In this document: one piece after another, positions 9,482-18,312 of the stretch
Position numbering within the stretch: the first letter of the stretch is position 1
Layout of the letters: every line of letters begins with the position of its first letter
Assembly: GCA_905221605.1 (NCBI GenBank)
Contig: CAJNDS010001657.1
Span: 688,322 to 710,821, forward strand
Length of the DNA: 22,500 nucleotides
Source of the DNA: Symbiodinium natans
Lineage: Eukaryota > Sar > Dinophyceae > Suessiales > Symbiodiniaceae
Reading direction: 5' to 3'
Notes under the pieces: model-generated
The model's input: only the letters and a program-made list of their open reading frames with translations
The model's database searches: none
What the model was told of the DNA's origin: nothing
Translations under genes and position numbers: made by a program

Positions 9482-10001
9482 AACATGCGCAGACTTTGAT
9501 CGTTTATCACAGGACCCTCCAGGATTGCAGAGGGACAACGGGATCGTGACACTACAGGCCACGGACCGTAAAGTTCTAAAAGCAGAGCGAAGTTGAGAAT
9601 CTCGGATCAGGGAAAATCAGAAATCAGCCTGCGAATCAGGAACCAGTGCGAGACAGAAACAATAGATCAGAGCATCGGAAGCTGGGTGCGTGGGGCGAGG
9701 GATGGCGCGGGTGCGATTTTTCCGTCGACCTTGAATTTTGTGGACTTGCGGGCCGTCGCTGTGTGAAGCACGCGGGTCAGGGCCAGCTTCTCGAAGCCGT
9801 CTACGGCTTCTCCAGCCTGATGGTTGGCACCCTGCCGGAGGCATCAGCTCTGAATGTGGGGAGTGATAGGGAAACCATCAGGCATCAGGTTACTATAGGT
9901 AGGTGTACCTTTGAAAAGGTCTTGGTGGTAAGCACTCAGGATTCCCAAGCCATGGGCTCTCCATGTTCTTTTTGTTACATCCTGTAACTTTGCCTTCGCA
10001 G

Positions 10002-10289
10002 GGTTACCGGCCGAAGCGGGAGATCCGCTGCCTTGCGACTCTGCTGCGCATGCCCAAGCAGGCCGGGAGCCAATGCTGTTGTGTGGGGAAGGATGTCGCC
10101 CCTGCATCCAGCCAGCATCCTGAAGAGACGTTGGCATGCAGTTGGGAGCAACCGGGAAAACCAAAGCAACTCCACGTCGCTCTATCTACGACAAGCTACG
10201 TAGCTAAGTCGCGTGAAGCACTGCCAAGCTTGCGTACTCCATACCGTGCTTCACCATCGTGCTGCTCGGAAATGGAATCTGACCGATAA
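10002..10289 (+). CDS. Putative exon after a strong pyrimidine tract
   Basis: A pyrimidine-rich tract ending in TTTGCCTTCGCAG (9989-10001) is followed by an open frame starting GYRPKREIRCLATLLRMPKQ. This is a good AG|G acceptor. The frame stays open to a stop ending at 10289, but the later part is Ser/Ala-rich and may already be intron. It could belong with the frames at 10306-10934 as one + strand gene. No family was recognised. Confidence 0.35.
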   Translation, partial: GYRPKREIRCLATLLRMPKQAGSQCCCVGKDVAPASSQHPEETLACSWEQPGKPKQLHVALSTTSYVAKSREALPSLRTPYRASPSCCSEMESDR

Positions 10290-10305
10290 GACGTGCCGCA
10301 GCTGA

Positions 10306-10746
10306 GCCACCTCTCTAGGACGATTTCGCATGCTGTCCTATCGCAGTGTCTGGGATGCAAGATGCAGGGCTCAGATCCTTGTTGCTGAACTTTACTCAGG
10401 GGCCGTGACAATGAATGAAGGCAGATTCCAGAGTGCGTCATGGCAGTTCGTTGCAGTCCCCGCTAAGGATCAGAGCATTGCAATGACTGTGAAGACTGAT
10501 GGGAATATCTTCGTCCAGGGCGGAAACCAAAATTTCGTGGACCAGAAACCTGGCTAGGCTTATGTCATAAGTGGTGTGCTATCACCACGACACGACGCGG
10601 CTTTGAACAATCAATTGCGTTGGCAGAAAGCACTTGCGGCCTTGATGTTCACATCGGCACCGCCTCTGATTCCAATGACAAATCTTGCTGAGGAAAGGCA
10701 TAATGCGCGTGTTGCCGCAGAGGAAGCGAGGAATTCTGAGCTTTGA
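10306..10746 (+). pseudogene. 147-codon open frame interrupted by a single TAG
   Basis: The same frame is open from 10306 (after TGA at 10303) to the TGA at 10744-10746, except for one TAG at 10555-10557. The part before the stop contains ELYSGAVTMNEGRFQSASWQ and VKTDGNIFVQGGNQNFVDQ. The part after it contains LRWQKALAALMF and MTNLAEERHNARVAAEEA. Both halves look protein-like and lie in one phase. It may be a decayed gene, a sequencing error, or an intron that removes the TAG. A further + frame (about 10851-10934, ending GNKQNVSKLMEQLRLL) could be its terminal exon. No domain was recognised. Confidence 0.35.
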
Positions 10747-10902
10747 TGGAATCAGCTTCTCTCAAGCCAGCAACGGGCCGCCAGGATGCAGTTCGAAACA
10801 CTCGTAGAAGCCACAGAGTCCCAGGGTCCCAGCAGGAAGGCTCAAGACACTTCAGGCTGCCGGTGACCCTGGCTCCCGGCCTTGGCAACAAGCAGAATGT
10901 GA

Positions 10903-11115
10903 GCAAGCTCATGGAGCAGCTCCGGCTTTTATAGAAGGGGGCTGCAAAGGGTTGTTGCAAGGGGCTTCGGCTGCTATGCTGAGGCATCTCAGGCTTTTAA
11001 TCGCACAGTGCTGAGGAGGCTGGTCGGAAATCGCGATGACTCGGCAGTGGCCTTGAAGCATGGCGACGTGGTCCTGCCACTTGCCCGCGCGTGGATCTGC
11101 GTAAGATGCCCTTAG
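10903..11115 (+). CDS. Unidentified 70-codon open frame without ATG start
   Basis: The frame reads RRGLQRVVARGFGCYAEASQ, then FNRTVLRRLVGNRDD, and ends at TAG 11113-11115. It is basic and hydrophobic in a protein-like way but has no recognised motif. It overlaps, in another frame, the end of the previous open frame. An additional + frame at 11249-11446 (MVQQFAKMQCAGGGSERSIF onward) looks similar. Either could be an exon or chance. Confidence 0.22.
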   Translation, partial: ASSWSSSGFYRRGLQRVVARGFGCYAEASQAFNRTVLRRLVGNRDDSAVALKHGDVVLPLARAWICVRCP

Positions 11116-11446
11116 GGGAGCCACTGTACCCAGCTGTGAGCCAGCAACAAGTGGCGAGTACTGTGGACTTGCTTTCGCACCCCCCATGGCGCACGAATGC
11201 AAATTGGGGGATCGCTTGTCAGGCTGGAAGGAGGCTTAGACTGGCCGCTTGGTTCAGCAATTCGCCAAGATGCAGTGCGCAGGAGGTGGTTCTGAGAGAA
11301 GTATCTTCGACCTGTTGTTGGTCCTTGGTCCAACTGTTGCAAGTACCCTTCGGTCCAGCACCCGAGGACCAGCAGCAAGCAGCTCAGTAACAAGCAAGTC
11401 ATCGCCAGACTGCCAGAAGGCCCTGGAAGAACCCACCGTCACTTAA

Positions 11447-12637
11447 TGTGGTCCTGGAGCTTGCGGGAGGCTGTTGGCCACGTCGGCGCGAGATTTTCTT
11501 TACTCGCGGTCGAGACGAGGACGCAAACTCTTCCATTTGTCCCCAGAAAATTGTCGGATGTGACGTTGAGGCTTCAGCTGGGCAGTATTGCAGTCGTGTG
11601 CTGAGCAGTTGAGCTTCTGCTCGGGTGAGTTGTAAGAGAATTCTTTGGGTATGAAGCTCTTGTGAGCAGCAGTGCAGTTTGCACAATGCTCGGCCGACAG
11701 GAGCGCCGACGCGTGGATATTGACAGATGGGGGCGCATCTTTTGCCCAGAAGGCTTCAGCCGAAATGAGAAGCTCCCAACAAAAAAACCCTGAATGCATT
11801 CATGGTGCAGTACTATGAACTGAGAACATGAGCGCCGATTCTTTTGGTGCCACCAATCACAGGCGAGGACAGGACGAGCGAAGGCGGCCATCTGGAGCTT
11901 AGTGGCCCCTCAGCCATGAAGAAGGTAAAATTATGTGAAACCGAAACTGCACGCAGGAGGTGAAGAGACTGCACGTTTGTGATCACATTTGTTTGTTGAG
12001 CCGGGGGCAGACAAGGCGCCACCCTGCGAATGCTACCTCAAGTCTCTGCATTCACTTTAGGAAAGTGACAAATGGCCAAGTGGAAGAGTGACTTGTACGA
12101 AAGCTCAACAATTTGTATAAGCAAGCTCAAATTAGGGAGAAGCGAAAGTGTGTCACAGGGTATCTGGCTCTGTCAGGAGACCTTTCTGTCTTGCTGGCAT
12201 GGGGGGTGTGGGCAACCATGTGGCGTGTCCCAGGCATTTGCTTCATCGCTGCTTCGGAGCCGCCTCTCACTTCGCCGCTAGATGCGGATGTCGACGATCT
12301 GACGCTGGGTCTTGAGGTAATCTGACCTTGATTGTGCGAAAACGTCAATGCTTCAGCGGCCGCATGCTGGCCTCGTCCATTCAGCGATTCTGGCTCGCGA
12401 TGTTTCGGAGTCCTTTCGCAGAAGCCCCTGGAGCTATTCCAACAGCCTTTCCTGTGTGATCCAAGGAAGCTCTCGTACAACCGCACTGTAGTGGACGTGG
12501 TGGCTTTGGCTGGTGGTAAGTGGGGGGTGGTCGTACTCTGGTTCCAAGCATGTCCTCCCTCATGACATGTCTTGAGTAGGTTTGTCCATTTTTGGGGGGC
12601 CCCAGGTTTAAGAAGTGCACACGGGTTGCACACCCGC
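11447..12637. other. Stretch without a recognised gene
   Basis: Two + frames are open together over about 11450-11610 and several minus frames overlap them; none has a known domain. A + frame from 12072 (MAKWKSDLYESSTICISK) is short and anonymous. No repeats or RNA genes were seen until 12638. Confidence 0.35.
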
Positions 12638-12748
12638 GAAACATACCCCGAAGCATACCCCGAAACATACCCCCGAAATTGCAGGTAAAGTAGCTCATGA
12701 TGCCGCGAAACATATTTGAAACATACCCCGAAACATACCCCGAAATCC
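12638..12748. repeat. GAAACATACCCC dodecamer repeats
   Basis: GAAACATACCCC or a one-base variant starts at 12638, 12650, 12662, 12718 and 12730, with decayed copies at 12707 and 12742. The cluster is split by about 33 unrelated bases (12674-12706). It runs directly into the C-rich tract that follows. On the minus strand the repeat reads as MFRG-type peptide repeats, which I take as a by-product. Confidence 0.75.
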
Positions 12749-12759
12749 CAACACCTGTT

Positions 12760-12882
12760 CCCCCGCCCACCCCCCCACGCCGCGCCCCCCCCCCCACACC
12801 CCCCCCCCCACCCCCCCACCCCCACCCCCCACCCCCCCCCCCCCCCCACCCCCCCCCCCCCCCCCCCACCCCCCCCCCCCCC
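12760..12882. repeat. Nearly pure C tract of about 120 nt
   Basis: From about 12786 only C with single A interruptions occurs, mostly as runs of 6-18 C. The complementary strand is a long G tract that could form stacked G-quadruplexes, and the C strand i-motifs (general knowledge). Poly-Gly and poly-Pro frames across it are artefacts of composition. Repeat length may be inexact because such tracts are hard to sequence. Confidence 0.9.
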
Positions 12883-12916
12883 GATATCGAACAAACCCAT
12901 CTCTCGACACCTTCAG

Positions 12917-13082
12917 CATAGCCAGTGATAGAGCCTCTTGGACTCGTAAGGCTGCGGGCTCCTACAAAGGGCACGAGCAGCTGGAGCAGTTCATACGGCG
13001 GTGCAATCACTACGCAGCTAGCCTGGGGACAACGTTTGGTTTTGGTGTGAAAATGCGGCTTTTCGAGACAAAAAAGCTGTGA
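12917..13082 (+). CDS. Putative exon directly downstream of the C tract
   Basis: After CTCTCGACACCTTCAG (ending 12916) an open frame reads SDRASWTRKAAGSYKGHEQL, then EQFIRRCNHYAASLG, and runs to TGA at 13080-13082. The first 35 codons are clearly protein-like; the end (KMRLFETKKL) may be read-through into an intron. The acceptor is AG|C, not the AG|G seen elsewhere. If real, the C tract would be an extreme polypyrimidine tract for this exon. A nearby frame (about 13145-13216, GPKAMGFQFSPKSCPVID) also looks coding. No family was recognised. Confidence 0.4.
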
Positions 13083-13263
13083 AGAAGTGATTTCTTCAGG
13101 ACTTGGTGCGGAGAAACATGAGGGTGGACTAGAGGTATTGATGGTTTGGGCCAAAGGCCATGGGCTTCCAGTTCAGCCCCAAATCCTGCCCCGTCATCGA
13201 CGCCTTCATTCACTAACACAACATCCCGAAGTTGTAAGTATGTTGTAAGTAATCATTGCCCTC

Positions 13264-13521
13264 GTGCGTCATTTTCCTTTTGCAAGCCGAGCCATCGCTA
13301 AGCAACCAACAGCTGGCACTTGGACACTGGGTTTTTCCAAGGAGTGGAACCTGCTGAAGTACAAGATGGGGCAGCACGCCGGGCGAAGAATGATCACCCC
13401 TTTGGGCGACGCATTGCTTCGGGGCACCTGGGCAGTCATTTTCAAATTCTGGGCTGAGGAAGACTCGTTAAAATGGTGGTGTCCTTTCCTTTTTCGGAAT
13501 CGTGATAAAGTGCCTGTGTGA
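13264..13521 (+). CDS. 85-codon open frame, unknown function
   Basis: ATG to TGA, Trp- and Lys-rich: FSKEWNLLKYKMGQHAGRRM, then TPLGDALLRGTWAVIFKFWA. The other two + frames are closed over the same stretch and the antisense frame (13634-13269) is open. It may be part of the same transcript as the putative exon at 12917, but no splice chain was established and no domain is known to me. Confidence 0.35.
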   Translation: MRHFPFASRAIAKQPTAGTWTLGFSKEWNLLKYKMGQHAGRRMITPLGDALLRGTWAVIFKFWAEEDSLKWWCPFLFRNRDKVPV

Positions 13522-14394
13522 GGACACAGTCTGTGTCTGGGAGCCCTTTCGGCTAAGTTACTTTTTGGGCGAGCCGTAGTCATCATCGCGGCTAGATTCT
13601 TCTTTTTCGCAGGTCCGATCCGAGGGTTCGCCAAGTTGCGAGTGCAGAGACTCTGGAGTCCTGGAGTCGTTGTGGGGTGGGGGGGGGGGGTGGTACTTGT
13701 CGAAACCTATGATGTTGGCACGTGTTGGCACGCAACATCCTAGTGGGCCAGGCTGGGAGCGTGGCAACGAGTACAACCTCGACAAAGATTGCCACCGAGA
13801 CTTGGCCCTGATGCCATGACACAGATAGCCACATGAGATCATGCTGAAGCGCATGTAACGCTCACGTGAAGCATGGGTCGCCATGCGTGGAACATATGAC
13901 CATGCCAAGAAAGAAGTTTGGAATGCGACCTCTGAACCAAGACGTCCCTGATGAGAAAGCTTAGTCATGGAAGCAAGCAGATTTGGGCAGAGCCACGAGA
14001 AGCTTGCCGAGAGTTTGCTTCAGGTCTTTGGCGGGATGTGCTGAGGCAGCCGATGGATGAGCCTTGCGCTCAGTGCAAGTATCTAGGGATACCTCAAAAG
14101 CAGCGCAGATGTCCATGGACGCTTGCCAGCTCCGACAAGGCTATGGGGCATCACCACATGGCATACCTTGATGCACCTGTCGGATGCCATGCTCGACAAG
14201 GCCCATTTGCGAGAGTAGTGTAATGATGTGTATACTGTTGTTCTGCTGGTGTTGCTAGATTTGCCCTTGAGTGTTGTTCTTCTTAGTGTTGACTTGTCGA
14301 TGCGATTGGTGTTCGCCGCTCGCGCGGGACTGCGTAGATCATTCTGGGCGGCAAGAGCACTCACCATTTCCCAGCCATCAGACACCATAATTAT
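13522..14394. other. Stretch without a recognised gene
   Basis: A G run lies at about 13674-13693. A small hairpin (GATGTTG 13711-13717 with CAACATC 13733-13739) encloses a tandem pair of TGTTGGCACG. A 90-codon + frame at 13951-14223 (MRKLSHGSKQIWAEPREACR onward) is open but anonymous; another frame over 13979-14040 (RFGQSHEKLAESLLQVFGG) looks equally plausible. Confidence 0.35.
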
Positions 14395-14607
14395 GCCACC
14401 ACACACCTATCACCACTCACCGATACCCATTGCCAAGTTTCCACCAATACCAACCATGCTCTATCACCGGCCAAGACCACTGCCCATACCCACCACTACC
14501 CACCCACCATCCGCCCAGCATTCCCACCACCTTTTCTCGCACCCTCGACCATCCCCATGCCATTCCCCCATTCCCGCCATTTCCCCATTCTCCCTTTCCA
14601 CATCCCG
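14395..14607. repeat. CCA/CCC-rich low-complexity tract
   Basis: The + strand is dominated by CCA, CCC, CAC and CCAT words with very little G. It gives Pro/His-rich translations (TTHPPSAQHSHHLFSHPRPS) that I do not accept as protein. The strand asymmetry is strong. No exact tandem unit was found. From 14608 to 15100 nothing was recognised. Confidence 0.6.
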
Positions 14608-15100
14608 TCGAGTTTGTGGAAGCAGAAACCGAAAACCCTATCTACACCCTCAAATAAGGATGGGGATGATGGGGGGCCCAAGGCCCAAAAAAGAACCGGC
14701 ATAATAAATTACAACCGTCGCCGACTGAGAATAAAGAAAAACAAAGCGAGAATATGAAAAAACAAATCATGCCTGTCTTTAAGCGCCTTGACAAATCCGC
14801 ATGGGCAATGTGGAGCCTTGCGGGGATTGCAAGAGGGACAGAGATCTGCAGCGTAACGTGGCTTATAGAGGCGTAAAGGGGCGGCGGGGCTATCAGGCTG
14901 AAAGAGGTGTACAGCAAATCGACCAAAGGAAACATGTTCTCTGGAATAGAGGCTGAAAGAGGCGTGGAATACAAAGAGGCTCCCCCGGAAAAGAGACTTA
15001 GAGGCTCCACGCCCCACGCAATTGCTGCCCGCTGTCCCTGCCGCTGATGGAGCTTTGCACGATCGCCTTGATGCATTGCATGTCGGGAAGCGTAAGGGGT

Positions 15101-15162
15101 CTAAACCCTAAACCCTAAACCCTAAACCCTAAACCCTAAACCCTAAACCCTAAACCCTAAAC
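15101..15162. repeat. Interstitial telomeric array (CCCTAAA)n, about 9 copies
   Basis: A 62-nt uninterrupted array of the 7-mer CCCTAAA on the + strand, with sharp ends. This is the C-strand of the TTTAGGG telomere repeat. Unique sequence lies on both sides, so it is not a chromosome end in this assembly. Its purity contrasts with the degenerate blocks at 2636-3370 and 18747-18821 and suggests a recent origin. Confidence 0.95.
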
Positions 15163-15173
15163 TCATTGGCCAG

Positions 15174-15284
15174 GTGCTGGATTGCTGCAACGACAAGCTG
15201 ACCGACCGGGATCGGAAGCTGCTGAAAAAAACCAAGCGCCTCTGTGAAGGACAGCAGTGCAAGAAGGAAGAGCTAGCATTGTGA
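15174..15284 (+). CDS. Putative terminal exon, lysine-rich C-terminus of an unknown protein
   Basis: An AG|G acceptor (CATTGGCCAG|GTG, 15173/15174) opens a frame of 36 codons to TGA 15282-15284. It reads VLDCCNDKLTDRDRKLLKKT, then KRLCEGQQCKKEELAL. The dense charged residues and Cys pairs are typical of coding sequence. The telomeric array ends 11 nt before the acceptor, so an intron carrying the array is likely. Upstream exons were not identified. No family was recognised. Confidence 0.45.
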   Translation: MLDCCNDKLTDRDRKLLKKTKRLCEGQQCKKEELAL

Positions 15285-17023
15285 GCCCTCCCATGGGCAT
15301 CCCCATGCCCCTCTGGGCACCTCATGCGGCGTCGACTTCATGCACAGGCGTTCACGTTGGTTCACGTGCATGAGGTTCCAGACATGCCCATATAAATGAT
15401 ACTGTAGGTTCTTCCTTACCTCTGCGCGACACCAGTAGGGAAGCGGGTGCTGGAGCTGATTCAAAAAAGGCATTAGGGGCCACGGCCAGACCAAGCGAGC
15501 GGCCAGTAGCCATGTACCTCAGAGGAGGAACAACCCGATTGCTGATCTGTAGCCTCTTCGGGTCCACTGATTGAATTTACGTTGCACGCGTGCAGACTCG
15601 ATTGTGAGGCAGCATGGCCCACTAACGGATAGGTGGTTCTGCTCACGCTAAAGTATGCGAGAGTGAGCGACGAGACCTGGCTTGATGAAGCATGATCAAG
15701 CGATTCCTTCGAGGAGAACAAGCCGAATACCCCGACCAAAGCTACTGGCATGACCACGGGAACTCCAGCCACTTTCCAATCAAAAGACCACCTGCGCCAC
15801 GCACGCCGGTTCGATGGTCGACTTGTCGAGCATCAGAGCACGAACCAGAGGCCCTCAGCCAAAAGCGAGGGTTCAATACAGCCACTATGGGGGGCAGAAA
15901 GGGGGAAAAGCAGCGAGGAGGATTGCAAGCGACACCGACCCGAGTGCTATACCACGACCATGCGCGACACAAGCCATGCGTGTGGCCAAGCCATGACATG
16001 CCAGTACTGAGTTCTAGGCCAGTGCGTGTAAAACCCTACCAGACGGGTCAACAAGAGATGCCAGCCTCAGCACAAGGGGGAGGTTGATCTTCTGGCAGAA
16101 GCCCGGTTTCTCGACGTGCAGGAAGAAGCCAAACACATGCCACACCGAGAAAGCAGCAACTTGCATTGGCTGCCTGATTGTGCACCACAGAGCAGGTTAT
16201 TTATTTCGAATTCCTCTCTAAGTTGGTGACGACCACATTGCAGCCAGCAATGGTTCGACCAAAATCACAGGACAACTTGGAAGGGGGCCCGGTCACACAG
16301 CCAAATGGTAGCTCGGCAAATGCGAAACGCCCAAAGAAGTGAAAAGAGGCAGGAGTGATTTTACATATCTACCTTGAAATGGCACGTTGTTTCCGCACCC
16401 AGGGGACCCCACCAAAAATAGCAACCTCCCGTGCGCACGAACAAAATTTGCACTCTTGTTGCCCAAAGCTGCCAACCTGTTGGTGTGCAGTTGCCCCTGA
16501 ATAGTTGGAGTGCAGACAAAAAGAGGGAGAGCCCACAGCCAGAAGAGGACATGGTACTCTCCCTCACTTCCAGTACTTTATGCTGCTGCTACTGCATCTT
16601 CCTACGAAGCGAGCCTTGCACAACTGGGACCTGGGAGAGAAGGGATCCACGCCGTGCAAGACCGAACACCCTGGCCCGAACACTGGAGCCACTAGTGCAC
16701 GGAGAGACGAGTGATGTCGAGTTATACTCACCTGGTTGTTCCTGACTCACAAGCTTGGGCTGGACGCAGGTCCTCGGGCGAATGCTGGCCCACAGACCGA
16801 CAGGTGGTCACCGATAGTTCTATGCTGATGAATGCACTTAATCAAATAGTCAGCACCACACCGCTTCCGGCCTCCCTGCCTTTGCAGCGTTCTTCCACTG
16901 GTTGGCGTATGATGCATGAAGCGTGCGAGTGTAGACGACAATAAGAACAAAATTTGCATCCACGGGCGTCCCATTGCAAGGGCCGGCACTGTGAGTAACA
17001 CGAGAGAGTAGCTGCAGCTCCAG
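15285..17023. other. Long stretch without a recognised gene
   Basis: All three + frames are nearly free of stops over about 15690-16010; the longest (15692-16087) starts MIKRFLRGEQAEYPDQSYWH. None has a known domain, and simultaneous openness argues for base composition instead of coding. + frames at 16431-16745 and minus frames at 16747-17148 are anonymous. No repeats, RNA genes or splice chains were seen. Confidence 0.35.
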
Positions 17024-17133
17024 GAGAATGGGAGAGGAAGCGGCACCCGGGGCTGAATTTCAATCGGCTGGGAGAGATTGCAGCGGAAATTTGGCAGCAT
17101 CCAGGTCCACCTAAAGCCATGGTAGTCTTTTAG
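17024..17133 (+). CDS. Putative terminal exon of an unknown gene
   Basis: After CTGCAGCTCCAG|GAG (AG|G acceptor, 17023/17024) a frame reads EWERKRHPGLNFNRLGEIAA, then EIWQHPGPPKAMVVF, and stops at TAG 17131-17133. It is protein-like but short and was not matched to a family. If real, a + strand gene ends here and the primase gene starts beyond the pyrimidine tract that follows. From 17134 to 17390 nothing was seen. Confidence 0.3.
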
Positions 17134-17390
17134 CGATCCTCTTGACACTCAAGGCTGAGTCTAGCTGATTCTGCCATCGTCTTCCTTGAAACCGGAGCCT
17201 TCATCACCTGTGTTCAACTGAGCATTTCTCGGTAATAGTGCTGCATTTCAGTAGGTAGTCAAAGCAAGTCTTTCGCTCAGGACATCGTTGACCACATGCA
17301 TCTCGGACTGAATGCTTCGTTCCAGCGAGCGTTATCCATGACCCGCCTAGCTGCGAACCTCTTCGTAAACACATCTCGTAGGAAGACACG

Positions 17391-17947
17391 CTCCCTCTCG
17401 CTCACTCTCTCTCTCTCTCTCTCTTTGTTTTTTTTTTCTTTCCCCCCCTCTCTCCCTCTCTCGCTCTCGCCCTCTCTCTCTTTGTCTCTTTGTCTCTTTG
17501 TCTCTTTGTCTCTTTGTCTCTTTGTCTCTTTGTCTCTTTGTCTCTTTGTCTCTTTGTCTCTTTGTCTCTTTGTCTCTTTGTCTCTTTCTCTCTTTCTCTC
17601 TTTCTCTCTTTCTCTCTTTCTCTCTTTCTCTCTTTCTCTCTTTCTCTCTTTCTCTCTTTCTCTCTTTCTCTCTTTCTCTCTTTCTCTCTTTCTCTCTTTC
17701 TCTCTTTCTCTCTTTTCTCTCTTTCTCTCTTTCTCTCTTTCTCTCTTTCTCTCTTTCTCTCTTTCTCTCTTTCTCTCTTTCTCTCTTTCTCTCTTTCTCT
17801 CTTTCTCTCTTTCTCTCTTTCACTCTTTCACTCTTTCACTCTTTCGCTCCTTCACTATTTCACTCTTTCTCTCTTTCAGTCTTTCACTCTTTCACTCTTT
17901 CACTCTTTCACCTCTTTCCCTTTCTCTTTCCCTTTCCTTTTCCCTTT

Positions 17948-18010
<63 letters not shown>
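17391..18010. repeat. 620-nt pyrimidine tract of homogenised octamer repeats
   Basis: The + strand is almost only C and T. In order: CT-rich start with T and C runs (17391-17480); 13 perfect copies of TTTGTCTC (17481-17584); 16 copies of TTTCTCTC (17585-17712), one nonamer (17713-17721), and 12 more copies (17722-17817); TTTCACTC copies with variants (17818 to about 17910); then (CT)n to 18010. Because 8 is not a multiple of 3, all + frames give the same Ser/Leu/Phe period; the ORFs of up to 265 codons here are repeat artefacts. The TTTCTCTC part is homopurine/homopyrimidine and could form a triplex. Confidence 0.95.
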
Positions 18011-18014
<4 letters not shown>

Positions 18015-18312
18015 ATTGGACACGGGACTTGCTCCGAATGTTACCCGAGGTTCGAGCACTGGGACTTCTCAGCCCAGCTCCAAGGGCTCATGAAGACGCC
18101 CGGAAGCCACAAATGACACGCACATGCGCGCACAAGGGCTACTTCGGAGTCTTTGAGTGTTTCAAAAATTGAAAGATGGAAGAAGGTTACGGGCATTTCT
18201 TGCTGAAGTCTTGCTTGGGTTTCGGTTTCGACCATGGGCCTTTTCAGTTACATCCAGCTCGTAAGCCGCCACAGAAATTCAGAAACGGTTCTGCCCCCCG
18301 AAAGCTCTTCAG

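Noticed and set aside
10839-10846. GGCTCAAG, the end of the dinoflagellate spliced-leader sequence
   Set aside because: Only 8 bases match and the preceding bases do not fit the leader; a chance match, so no evidence of a retroposed transcript.
12127-13154. Two 257-codon minus-strand frames with poly-Gly
   Set aside because: They depend on the C tract and dodecamer repeats; the + strand gives a better exon candidate just downstream.
18049-18062. GGTTCGAGCAC resembling a tRNA B box
   Set aside because: Poor match to the consensus and no cloverleaf could be drawn around it.
17296-18172. Ser/Leu/Phe-rich + frames up to 265 codons and a Lys/Arg/Glu-rich minus frame
   Set aside because: Translations of the octamer and CT repeats only.
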